Of a DNA stretch of 64,000 nucleotides, positions 24,737 to 33,810 are shown in pieces. Origin of the DNA: Dyadobacter soli (lineage in GTDB: Bacteria > Bacteroidota > Bacteroidia > Cytophagales > Spirosomataceae). A model generated the notes under the pieces. The model saw only the letters and a program-made list of their open reading frames with translations. It was not told the DNA's origin and ran no database searches. The DNA lies in NCBI RefSeq assembly GCF_900101885.1, contig NZ_FNAN01000001.1, positions 434,001 through 498,000 of the forward strand, read 5' to 3'. Position numbers and translations under genes: made by a program. Within the stretch, counting starts at the first letter, position 1. Every line of letters begins with the position of its first letter.

Positions 24737-27295
24737 TTAAACTTCCGATTTCAGAATATCGGCCAGTTCCCGGCGGAATTCTTCGCCGTAGATATTGCTG
24801 TACTCCCGTGTGAAGCTTTCAAAAGTACTTTTCGCGAGGGAATGCTTGCCTAGCAATGCAAACGACTTGCATTTCAGGATCATCGCTTCTTCATTGGCCG
24901 GGTCGAAATACGAAATGTTGTTGGCGAGGCGGATCATAAACTCCGGGTCGTCAGATACCGGAATGCTTCCCGCGAAGTTCAGATAAGTATTGACGACAAT
25001 ATTTGAAATCTCTGATTTGAAAGGGTCCAGCCATTCGAACTCCATATTGGAAAGAAAGCTCCCTTTGTTGGTAATGCCTATCAGCGCTTCGAGCATCGGG
25101 CGGTCGATCGTTTTGGAAGAGGTGATATTCATAAAATCGAGGTAATCGACAGGTACTTCGTTTTCATCGAAATCCAGTTTCCAATGTCCCGCATTCATCA
25201 CGATCTGGCAATGCGGCATTTTAGCGAGGATCGCTTTCAGCTTCGTCAGATTCACCGAGCGGTTGTTCCGGGCGCTCTCCGCCGACTTGTCCGACCACAG
25301 CAGTTCCCGCAGCTTATCGGAATTAATACCCCTTTTCCACCGAATGGTATACAGCAGGATAACCAGGAAAAGCTCTTTGATAAGCGGTGTAAATGCCTGC
25401 GTAATATCGTTGCCATTGCTGTCCGTGAGCTGCAAATCCCCAAAAAGCGAAATGCTGTTTTTCGCATAAGTCACTACGGGGGCCGCATTCTTGCGCAATA
25501 CAGCTGGTGCAGGCGCAACATTCTCAGCCACATTGATTTCCACTTTTGGAATAACTGGCGAAGCCTTTCGCCTGCACAAATACAACCAGGTCCCGCCCAA
25601 TAGCAATCCCGCGCCCGCCACTGCGAACGGCCAGATCGGTAAAGCCTCATTGGCCGCGGTGGCAACCTCCGCGTACGCCTCACGTACGGGCGTGAGCAGC
25701 GTGTACACGTGCATGACAGTCTGCTTGTCGTCCTCGCTCCGCGTTATGGTAAATGCAACGAGCTGCTTGCTTTCCGGGCAGTAAAAAAGATCGGCAAAGG
25801 AATGGGTATCGTGGAAAGCATAGGGGATAGCGGTGGCCATCGGCTTGAACTCCGGCTTGTCGAGCGATCCGCGAATGAGTTGCAGTTCGGAATTATACCG
25901 GTTTTTCGGGAAACTCAATGCGTACAAATGCCCGTCCGGGAATACGAGCGAATTGGCGAAATTCAGTTGAGGCAGGTCTGCGCCGGTATCGTATACTTTT
26001 TTCCACTGCCCGCTCCGTGGGTCGAAAAGCAGCAAATCGTTCCAGTTTCTGGGGTTGAGGATCTGCTGGCCCGTGAGGCTGCCATAACCGCCGAGGATGT
26101 ACATGCCTTTTGGACCGAAACCACCCGCAGCAAGATAGCGCGGCGTAAAAATGCCGGTATCAGCCGCGACGGTACGCCATTGGCTGGTCGACAAATGATA
26201 GCGGTGTACTTTGTTTTTGTAGGTCAAATGACCGTACCCGCCGAAAATGTACAGCGAGGAATCAGCTGCTGAATAAAACTTGTTGGAATGCCAGTATTCG
26301 GTGGAGCTTTCGGGAATGGGGAAAATAAAGTTGTTGTCCCATTTCCGCGTCGTAAAATCAAAGCGTGCAATGCGTTGCTGGTCGGCGTTGTAGGTATAAA
26401 GATTCCCCGTGACAGTGTCCACAAATGCCTGGTTCCCCTTCGCCAGATGCAACCTGCCCGATTGATAGGGGTAAGAAACCGTCACCTGGCTCGCTACCGA
26501 ATAGGTATGCAGACTATCCTCGCCGATCAGGTACACGATCTCGCGTCTTTGATCCAGTGCAGAACAGGCAAATCCGCTGGTAACCATTCGTTTGCGCGGC
26601 TGCCAGGTTTCGTGCAGCTTTTCGATCCAGACCGGGTTTTTGGCCAGCCCGGCAGCTTTGCCTTTCGCATTATGAGCCGTTTCGCCGGAATGTTCGTCGA
26701 GCGGCCAGAAACCGGCCTGTTTGCCATCGCCGGAAACGCCGATATTGGCCAGATTCATCGGCGGCACGTCGGTCGTCTGGAACGACTTGTGCTGATTAGC
26801 CCCGAAAAGCACCTGGTAACAACCGCCGGGCGCGGCTTCCAGCACATGGGAATAGGTTTTGCCGCCGGTACTAATGCTCAGTTTACGGGCAGCCGCGTCG
26901 AGTTTGACGACGAACTTGTTCCATCCGCCCAAAAGCGCCTGATCGGGAATATTGAATGCGATCGCGGACAATTGATCGCCCGTAATAACGCGGAAACGGC
27001 CATTTGCGGCGGCGATACCATTGTCGTAAATCAGGTCGATGTTGTGTTTATCATCCCCGATCAGCCGGAAAATGTAGCCGAAATAGGTTTTTTGTTTAGG
27101 TATGAAAGAGAGATCGAATGCCAGTTCGAGGTTTTCCGAAAAGCAAATGGGCTTGGCCGGCGTAAGGTCGAGCGTGGTCCGGTGGTCCTGTAAAACTTCG
27201 TAACTGGCAAAGCGCAGGCCGTGCGACTGGGCATTTGCCGTGGCCGTGAGGGAAATAACGAAAAGGAATGCAAGGAGGAAAGCGGGCAATTTCAT
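24737..27295 (-). CDS. membrane-spanning kelch-repeat, SARP-like transcriptional regulator
   Basis: 852 residues from ATG at 27293-27295, which starts a good signal peptide (MKLPAFLLAFLFVISL); an ATG at 27364 would bury it. Periplasmic part: a LamG/concanavalin-like domain (about 25-220) and a kelch-type beta-propeller (about 250-530, repeated YIFGGYGHLTYKNKVHRY and MYILGGYGSLTGQ). One membrane helix lies at about 550-573. Cytoplasmic part: an OmpR-like winged helix (about 610-700, SISLFGDLQL ... NSDKLRELLWSDKSAESARNNRSVNLTKLKAIL) and a C-terminal helical BTAD-like domain, as in SARP activators. So it probably senses an extracytoplasmic ligand and acts directly on DNA. It lies next to the GH71/99-like locus. 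Confidence 0.82.
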   Translation of the reverse strand: MKLPAFLLAFLFVISLTATANAQSHGLRFASYEVLQDHRTTLDLTPAKPICFSENLELAFDLSFIPKQKTYFGYIFRLIGDDKHNIDLIYDNGIAAANGRFRVITGDQLSAIAFNIPDQALLGGWNKFVVKLDAAARKLSISTGGKTYSHVLEAAPGGCYQVLFGANQHKSFQTTDVPPMNLANIGVSGDGKQAGFWPLDEHSGETAHNAKGKAAGLAKNPVWIEKLHETWQPRKRMVTSGFACSALDQRREIVYLIGEDSLHTYSVASQVTVSYPYQSGRLHLAKGNQAFVDTVTGNLYTYNADQQRIARFDFTTRKWDNNFIFPIPESSTEYWHSNKFYSAADSSLYIFGGYGHLTYKNKVHRYHLSTSQWRTVAADTGIFTPRYLAAGGFGPKGMYILGGYGSLTGQQILNPRNWNDLLLFDPRSGQWKKVYDTGADLPQLNFANSLVFPDGHLYALSFPKNRYNSELQLIRGSLDKPEFKPMATAIPYAFHDTHSFADLFYCPESKQLVAFTITRSEDDKQTVMHVYTLLTPVREAYAEVATAANEALPIWPFAVAGAGLLLGGTWLYLCRRKASPVIPKVEINVAENVAPAPAVLRKNAAPVVTYAKNSISLFGDLQLTDSNGNDITQAFTPLIKELFLVILLYTIRWKRGINSDKLRELLWSDKSAESARNNRSVNLTKLKAILAKMPHCQIVMNAGHWKLDFDENEVPVDYLDFMNITSSKTIDRPMLEALIGITNKGSFLSNMEFEWLDPFKSEISNIVVNTYLNFAGSIPVSDDPEFMIRLANNISYFDPANEEAMILKCKSFALLGKHSLAKSTFESFTREYSNIYGEEFRRELADILKSEV

Positions 27296-27465
27296 CGGGT
27301 GGTTCAGGGGCGATACCGGGCGCGCGCTGTTCACAGCGATTTCAGGAGGCATAAAATGGCTCATAGTAAGTCGGCCCGGTTCAGGTAATACGCAGTCAGT
27401 GGTAATAATTTACAAAAGTTAAAAAAAACTTGAAATAATATAAGCCGGGAATGCCGGTTACATAA

Positions 27466-27500
27466 AAATATGCGCCCCGGCCGTTTCCGACCGGGGCGCT
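27466..27500 (-). terminator. intrinsic terminator after the GH71/99-like gene
   Basis: A GC-rich 9-bp stem (arms 27472-27480 and 27491-27499) lies 28 bp downstream of the hydrolase stop when read on the minus strand, and is followed there by a T-rich tract. Confidence 0.8.
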
Positions 27501-27526
27501 GTTACCTGTGATTTCAGTGATTGAAT

Positions 27527-30334
27527 CTAAGGTTTAACAATCTTCCGCTCCACACCGTCGATCTTCAAAATGTAAGTACCCGAGGGCCAGTTGGCGATAT
27601 TAAGTTCAAAATGCGGCTTGCCGGGGGCGGATGAATGCATTTTCCGTCCGGCGGCATTCACGATGTCCAACTGCAAAATCCGCGCATCCGATTGTACCGA
27701 TACCACATTTGCGGCCGGGTTCGGGAACACATTCACGGTGATAGATTGCTCGATCTGCGCCGTCACAATGCTGCTGTACGCGAAGGAATTGTCCAGATCG
27801 ACCATTTTCAAACGGTAGTAAAAGCGGCCGGCTGGCAGGTTGGCATCCGTATACCGGTAGTCGTTGTCCGCATTGGAATTTTGGTGTGAATTGAGTTTTC
27901 CAATGGTGATAAATGATTTTGCATCGGTACTACGCTGTATTTCAAAATGCGAGCTGTTGGTTTCCTGCGAGGTCTGCCAGGCGAGCAATGCATTGTTCTG
28001 CTCGGTTTGTGCCGCAAAACTGACCAGCGTCACAGGCAGCGGCTGACCGGCCGTGGTACTCAGCGCATTCGGGTACAGCGGCACCGAAAGGCTGTTCGTC
28101 GCCTTTCCTGCGAGCACTTTTTTGGTATAACCGGCAATGCCCATGTACCAGTCGGGCGTAAGGTCGTAGCCGTCCGCGTCGAGGGAGAGGAACCAGGTAT
28201 TGCCGCCTTTCGGGGTATGGTCGGCGAATTTCTCCATTTTAAAAAATGATGTCGATTCGTCCACTTCATCGAACATCGCCAGGTAAATCATACTCGCGCC
28301 CTCATTGATCACATTCTGCGACTGCTGCCACAGGAAGCTGCCGCCATTGCGCGGAATGGAGTTCTTAATGGCCGCCGAAGGGTTATTACGCACGGTTTGC
28401 AGGTTGAACCAAGAAAAACCCGGGAAGATAACCGGCATATAATCAATGTTTTTCGGCTGCAAATAAGCCATGTCCGGTCTTACGGTGCTGATCGCGAATG
28501 CATTGGCGCCGCTTTCGTTGCTATACCGCCCCACCGACCACGGGCTGATCACATCGAGCTGGTCGTACACCGCGAGCCATTCGGTGGTGTGGCTGCGCCA
28601 GTTGTTGTTCAGGCCGCCCATCACGGCCGCGCGGTATTTAGGATCGTCCGTTGGATCAGTAGGATCGCCGTCGCGGAACCATTTGACGAGCTTGTCGGAA
28701 CGCGCTGCGGTAGCGTCGGGGCTCGATGCAAGGCCGAGGCCCCACAATGCCACCAGCGGCCTGCCCTTGTGCCAGAGGTAGTTGCTTTCGGAAGTAACGC
28801 CCATTTCGTCCACAAGGCGCTTCCAGTCGGCGATAACGGCTTCCGTGGAAGTCGCGTCCGCACCCGAGAGATCGTACATGATCGCATACACGCGACCGTA
28901 TTTCAGGCTGGCCGTCTGTACGTTTTCGATTACTTTTTCAAAATGCCGCGGTACGCGCGAGTCGCCCGTGCGGAAGTTTTGCAGGAAGCGCTGCTGGAAA
29001 ACGCCATCGACCTCATGTTCGCGCATCCATTTGAAATGCTGGTCAACGGTATTGTAGTTGTAGCTCGAAAATAGCTTCGCCGGGGATCCGTTGCTGTACA
29101 CCATATTAGTTGCCACGAGTTCACTGGAAGGGTAGTCGCCCAGGTACGGCCACATATCCACCGTCGCGTTGGCATGGTCGGGTGCGCCGCCGAACCAATG
29201 CAGCCACCAGTTGTGCGTCGGGCTACCGTCGGTTGGCAGCCCGAACCAGCCCTGGTAGCCGAACATAACCTTCCCGTTCAATGTGTTTGCAGACGGAACA
29301 GGCGTGGTAGCCGCCACAGGTTCATAAAACTCGATCTCGTCGATCCGCGCGGTAATGGCGGCCGACAGCGGCTGGCCGACCTGGAAAAAATTAATGGCCG
29401 ACAGGTTTGGCGTACCGGTTTTCGCAGCATCGGGCAAATGCAGGATCACGTGGTTCCACCCGTTCTGAATCTTCTGGTTGGCAAGGTTCCAGCGGTATTC
29501 GTCCGTCCCGGCCTGGCCCGATGACGAGAATACAATGCTGCCATTGCCATTCATTTTTTCCGTATCCGAAACAAACAGCCAGAACTTCACCACTCCGCCA
29601 GCTTCCGTCACCGTGGTATTGAATGGGGCAGGGTTGTAGGTAAACCAGTTGGTACCCGATCCGGTTTTGACGATCGACGCGCTTCCCAGGATTTTGTTAC
29701 CCGTGTCGGCACTGAGCGCATCCGCACCCGACCAGTTCGTAACGGCATCGGCTGCATTGAAAATATGCGCGCCGCTGAGCACACTGCCCTCATAGCCTTT
29801 GGTGAAACGCATATTATCGATCTTGACGATCACCGATTCCCCGTCATTCATGAATTTGTAATACCTGAAAAAATTGATGGCCGACAGGTCGGGATTCCCC
29901 TGCTTGCCCGCCGCGCTCAGGCGGAGAACCACATTGTTCCAGCCGTTCCGGAGGTTCACGCTCCCGGTATTCCAGTTGTACTCGTCGGTGTCCGGGTTGC
30001 CCGAGCTGGTAATCTCGAACTGCCCCTGCGACGCGCTGAACTTGGTAACGTCCGACACGTAAAGCGAAAATTGAAGGTAGGCGATATTCAATTCCGTGGA
30101 TGCGATGCCGGTGTTGACCGGCGTGGTGAATGTCCGGCGGAAGCGCTCGGTACTGCCGCCTTCCGATTTGATGGAATAGGTGCCTTGCACGGGCACGTCG
30201 CTGTCGAGGCTCAGGGCATTGCCGCCACCACCCCAGCCGGTAAGCGATTCGCAGTCATCGAAGGGCGTCACCTGCGCATACGAGGGAAGCGCTGCCGCCA
30301 GTAACAGGAGCAATAGTAAACAGTTGGTCTTCAT
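27527..30334 (-). CDS. secreted GH71/GH99-like glycoside hydrolase with T9SS sorting domain
   Basis: 935 residues. Signal peptide 1-20. Two similar N-terminal beta-sandwich modules (about 24-178 and 190-340) each contain DEYxWN, NGWNxVxLxL and PxLSAINFF, so they are an internal duplication, probably carbohydrate-binding. The catalytic region (about 350-755) has GYQGWFGLPTDGSPTHNWW, HFKWMREHEVDGVF and AMFDEVDE, matching GH71/99-like endo-alpha-glycosidases. A fibronectin-like segment follows (about 775-855), then a Por secretion tail (868-935, VNVFPNPAANVV ... GTYILKIDG). It is divergent from susC at 30587 and likely supplies the oligosaccharide imported there; the glycan (alpha-mannan or alpha-glucan) is uncertain. 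Confidence 0.85.
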   Translation of the reverse strand: MKTNCLLLLLLLAAALPSYAQVTPFDDCESLTGWGGGGNALSLDSDVPVQGTYSIKSEGGSTERFRRTFTTPVNTGIASTELNIAYLQFSLYVSDVTKFSASQGQFEITSSGNPDTDEYNWNTGSVNLRNGWNNVVLRLSAAGKQGNPDLSAINFFRYYKFMNDGESVIVKIDNMRFTKGYEGSVLSGAHIFNAADAVTNWSGADALSADTGNKILGSASIVKTGSGTNWFTYNPAPFNTTVTEAGGVVKFWLFVSDTEKMNGNGSIVFSSSGQAGTDEYRWNLANQKIQNGWNHVILHLPDAAKTGTPNLSAINFFQVGQPLSAAITARIDEIEFYEPVAATTPVPSANTLNGKVMFGYQGWFGLPTDGSPTHNWWLHWFGGAPDHANATVDMWPYLGDYPSSELVATNMVYSNGSPAKLFSSYNYNTVDQHFKWMREHEVDGVFQQRFLQNFRTGDSRVPRHFEKVIENVQTASLKYGRVYAIMYDLSGADATSTEAVIADWKRLVDEMGVTSESNYLWHKGRPLVALWGLGLASSPDATAARSDKLVKWFRDGDPTDPTDDPKYRAAVMGGLNNNWRSHTTEWLAVYDQLDVISPWSVGRYSNESGANAFAISTVRPDMAYLQPKNIDYMPVIFPGFSWFNLQTVRNNPSAAIKNSIPRNGGSFLWQQSQNVINEGASMIYLAMFDEVDESTSFFKMEKFADHTPKGGNTWFLSLDADGYDLTPDWYMGIAGYTKKVLAGKATNSLSVPLYPNALSTTAGQPLPVTLVSFAAQTEQNNALLAWQTSQETNSSHFEIQRSTDAKSFITIGKLNSHQNSNADNDYRYTDANLPAGRFYYRLKMVDLDNSFAYSSIVTAQIEQSITVNVFPNPAANVVSVQSDARILQLDIVNAAGRKMHSSAPGKPHFELNIANWPSGTYILKIDGVERKIVKP

Positions 30335-30489
30335 CTAGGTTTGGATTAAGGTGAAAGATTTGAGTAAAAGCCCGGGCTGCCGGAAGCGGCTTGCGGACTG
30401 GTCCAAAACTAGACGGGCACCTATAATTTTAGATTAACTATGACTTAATAAAGAATAAATGGGAAAAAATATCGCCTTAAAATCGCCAG

Positions 30490-30518
30490 TTAAGTCCAAA
30501 TTAAGTCTGCATTAACAC
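30490..30518 (+). promoter_or_regulatory. 11-bp-phased heptamer direct repeats (candidate SARP-type operator)
   Basis: TTAAGTC at 30490-30496 and at 30501-30507, and a diverged TTAACAC at 30512-30518, give heptamers separated by 4 bp, a pitch of 11 bp. An inverted GACTTAA lies at 30443-30449. SARP family regulators are known to bind heptameric direct repeats with this pitch, just upstream of the promoter core. The site lies 69-97 bp upstream of the susC start and 156 bp upstream of the divergent hydrolase. The link to the SARP-like protein at 24737 is inference. Confidence 0.5.
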
Positions 30519-30586
30519 CCTGTACTTTAATTAGCAGCCGGATTCACAATTACCTCCGTGTAACTTTTTCTTTCCAAAAAACAATT

Positions 30587-33500
30587 ATGAACAAAACTCT
30601 ATCCATCCCCTTATGGGCGATGAGCGTGGCATTGCTATGTCATGCCAACCCACCTGCGTATGCGTTCGGGACTGGCGGCAGGCCCGCCGGCAACCCTCCG
30701 AATGCAGCCCGCCCGACAGTCGCTACCGATGTTTCGGGAACTGTAAAAGATGAAAAAGGCGAGGGCATTCCGGGCGTGAATGTGCTCGTGAAAGGTACCG
30801 CCACCGGTACGACCACCGATGTGAACGGCAAGTTTTCCATTCAGGTAAATTCCGGCGCCGATGTGCTCGTGTTCTCATTTGTAGGATATGCCAAACAGGA
30901 AATCGCGGTTGGGAGCCAGACCAGCATTGCTATTACCCTCGCCGAAGACAACAAGCACCTCGACGAGGTGGTGGTGGTAGGGTATGGAACCCAAAAGAAA
31001 GTGACACTCACCGGCGCGGTGGTATCGGTGAACAGCCAGGAGATCGTTACCACTAAAAACCAAAACGTGCAGAATATGCTCACGGGCAAGCTGCCGGGGC
31101 TGCGCGTGGTGCAGAAATCGTCCGAACCGGGGGATTTCAATTCCAACCAGTTCGATATCCGCGGCTTCGGTAACCCGCTGATCGTCATCGACGGCGTGCC
31201 GCGCGACAATATTTCGCGCATCGATCCCAATGAAATCGAAAGTATTTCCATCCTGAAAGACGCCGCAGCGGCCATTTACGGTGTGCGGGCGGCGAACGGC
31301 GTCGTGCTTGTGACCACGAAACGCGGTGCGAGCGGGCGCGCGAAGATCGAGTATTCGATGTACTACGGCAGCCAGACCGCCCTGGGTTTGCCCAAACCCG
31401 TGGGCGCCATCGAGCGGTACACGCTCATGAACGAGAAGAGCATGCACAACGTGAACAGTCCGACGATCCGCTATTCCGAATCGGATTTCGCGCCTTACCG
31501 CGAAGGAAAGCTGCAAAGCACCGATTGGTACGACCTCGTCATGCAGAAACGCGCCCCCCAGCAGCAGCATAACCTCAGCGCCAGCGGCGGTACTTCGGAC
31601 GGTAAGGTTGATTATTTTATCAATATGGGCTATATGTACCAGGAAGGTTTCTGGAAAAGCAAGGATCTCAATTATGATAAATATAACCTTCGGTCGAATG
31701 TCAATGCGCAGATTACGAAGCAATTGCGGGCCTCGTTGAAGCTCAGCGGGATTATTGATACCAAAAATAACCAGCAGGCCGGCGGTATGCACGAGATCTA
31801 CGGGCCGCTCTGGCGCGCACAGCCCAACGAGACCAATTATGCCAACAACAATCCGGATTACCTTTTCAAAATGGCCGCCGGGCACCCGGTTGCATTGACG
31901 ACGGCGGATATTTCGGGTTATCAAAAGGACAATAACAAATGGATTCAAAGCCAGTTCCAGCTCGAATACACCGTGCCGCAGGTGGAGGGGCTAATGGCAA
32001 AAGGGATGTTCAGCTACGATACGCGGATCAACTCCAACACCAATTATAAAAAGTCTTATAATTTGTACGATTACAATGCGTCCAACGATACTTACGCGCC
32101 GTTTGCGAACAACCTGCCTGATCAGTTGACCCGCACGTACAATACGCTGCCGTCGACTTTGATGCAGGTTTCATTGAACTATAACCGCTCTTTCAAGGAG
32201 AAACACAATGTAGGCGCATTGGTACTTTACGAAGAAAGCACCCGCAGCAGCGACAACTTCTTCGCCAGCCGCGAGCTGGGCATCCCGATGGAGTACCTGT
32301 TTGCCGGAAAGGCTCAGAACCAGGTCGGTAACAGCAACATCAATGCGATCTGGAAGAATGCGAACAAGGGTTTGGTGGGGCGTTTGAACTACGATTTCAA
32401 AGGCAAATACATTGCCGATTTCAGTTTCCGCTACGACGGCTCGTCCAAATTCCCTCCGGGTAAGCAATGGGGTTTTTTCCCGGCGGTTTCGGCGGGCTGG
32501 CGGTTGTCGGAAGAGGGTTTTATCAAGAACCATGCAGCCTTCCGTTTCGTGGATAACCTGAAAATCAGGGGTTCTTACGGAACAATGGGGGATGATGGCG
32601 CTTCTTCGTACCAGTTTGTTTCGGGCTATGATTATCCGTTCAACGGCAATAGCCAGGCATTATCCGGTGGCTATATGTTCGGCGGGTCGTTTGTGAACTC
32701 GCTGGGTTTCCGCAACTCGCCTAACCCGAATATTACCTGGTATACCGTAAAAACGGCCAATGCGGGTTTGGATGCGGGTTTCTGGAATGGATTGGTGGAA
32801 GTTACCTTCGATATTTTTCGACGTAACCGTACTGGTTTGCTTGCCAACCGCCTCATGTCGCTTCCCGGTACATTCGGGGCGACGATGCCGCAGGAAAACC
32901 TGAACAGCGATCAGACCAGCGGTTTCGAAATCTCGGTTTCCCACCGGAAGCGCATTAATGAGATCCGTTACAATGTGTCGGGTAACCTTTCGCTCACGCG
33001 GACGCGCAACATTTACATTGAAAGAGGCCGCTCCGGCAACTCCTACGACAACTGGCGCAACAACCGCAGCGACCGTTTCAACGACGTATGGTTTGGCTGG
33101 GGGTATGCGGGCCAGTTCCAGAGCTACGAGCAGATCGCCTCGCATGACGCATTCGTAGGCCGCGCCACATTGCCGGGCGATTACATTTACGAAGACTGGA
33201 ACGGCGACGGTACCATCGACGATATGGACCGCCACCCGATAGCCACCACCATTAACCCCGCCAGCACTACCACCGTCGGCGGTGACGCTAAGAAGAACCA
33301 CCCGCTCATGAACTTCGGTTTCTCCGGTTCTATCGATTACAAGGGTTTTGACCTCAATATCCTCTTCCAGGGCGCCGCACTTTCGTATGTGGCTTACGGT
33401 GAGCAGCTGCGCGAGCCGCTGGCATGGGACGGCAATGCATTGGAGTTTTTCATGGACCGCTGGCACCCCAACGACCCGACGGCCGATCCGTATAATCCTT

Positions 33501-33799
33501 CCACCCAATGGACGAGAGGGTATTATGCTTACACCGGCACCACGGCCGATGAAAACTCTGACCGCAACATTCAGAATGGCGCATACCTGCGTCTGAAAAG
33601 CGCGGAAATCGGCTATTCGCTGCCAAAAGACCTGCTCAAAAGGGTAGGTGTGCAGGGCCTGCGCGTGTATGTGAATGGTTATAACCTGCACACATTCACG
33701 AAGGTGAAAGGCCTAGACCCGGAGCACCCTTCGGAATTGTATGGCTATATGTACCCGATCAACCGGACGATCAACCTCGGTGCCAGTATCAGTTTTTAA
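30587..33799 (+). CDS. SusC-type TonB-dependent outer-membrane transporter
   Basis: 1070 residues. A signal peptide (1-27, ending AYA) is followed by a CarboxypepD_reg-like domain (about 48-130, VSGTVKDEKGEGIPGVNVLV), the SusC TonB-box-like signature LDEVVVVGYGTQKKVTLTG, a plug (about 140-250, IRGFGNPLIVIDGVPRDNI, then ILKDAAAAIYGVRAANGVVLV) and a large barrel. No STN domain is present, unlike the SusC at 8052, so it should not signal to a FecR; this fits the presence of a different regulator type nearby. It works with the SusD encoded 11 bp downstream. Confidence 0.95.
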   Translation: MNKTLSIPLWAMSVALLCHANPPAYAFGTGGRPAGNPPNAARPTVATDVSGTVKDEKGEGIPGVNVLVKGTATGTTTDVNGKFSIQVNSGADVLVFSFVGYAKQEIAVGSQTSIAITLAEDNKHLDEVVVVGYGTQKKVTLTGAVVSVNSQEIVTTKNQNVQNMLTGKLPGLRVVQKSSEPGDFNSNQFDIRGFGNPLIVIDGVPRDNISRIDPNEIESISILKDAAAAIYGVRAANGVVLVTTKRGASGRAKIEYSMYYGSQTALGLPKPVGAIERYTLMNEKSMHNVNSPTIRYSESDFAPYREGKLQSTDWYDLVMQKRAPQQQHNLSASGGTSDGKVDYFINMGYMYQEGFWKSKDLNYDKYNLRSNVNAQITKQLRASLKLSGIIDTKNNQQAGGMHEIYGPLWRAQPNETNYANNNPDYLFKMAAGHPVALTTADISGYQKDNNKWIQSQFQLEYTVPQVEGLMAKGMFSYDTRINSNTNYKKSYNLYDYNASNDTYAPFANNLPDQLTRTYNTLPSTLMQVSLNYNRSFKEKHNVGALVLYEESTRSSDNFFASRELGIPMEYLFAGKAQNQVGNSNINAIWKNANKGLVGRLNYDFKGKYIADFSFRYDGSSKFPPGKQWGFFPAVSAGWRLSEEGFIKNHAAFRFVDNLKIRGSYGTMGDDGASSYQFVSGYDYPFNGNSQALSGGYMFGGSFVNSLGFRNSPNPNITWYTVKTANAGLDAGFWNGLVEVTFDIFRRNRTGLLANRLMSLPGTFGATMPQENLNSDQTSGFEISVSHRKRINEIRYNVSGNLSLTRTRNIYIERGRSGNSYDNWRNNRSDRFNDVWFGWGYAGQFQSYEQIASHDAFVGRATLPGDYIYEDWNGDGTIDDMDRHPIATTINPASTTTVGGDAKKNHPLMNFGFSGSIDYKGFDLNILFQGAALSYVAYGEQLREPLAWDGNALEFFMDRWHPNDPTADPYNPSTQWTRGYYAYTGTTADENSDRNIQNGAYLRLKSAEIGYSLPKDLLKRVGVQGLRVYVNGYNLHTFTKVKGLDPEHPSELYGYMYPINRTINLGASISF

Positions 33800-33810
33800 A
33801 TCGAATTCAG

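Noticed and set aside
30875..31948. Minus-strand frame of 357 codons within susC
   Set aside because: Antisense to conserved SusC plug and barrel sequence, with no recognisable motifs.
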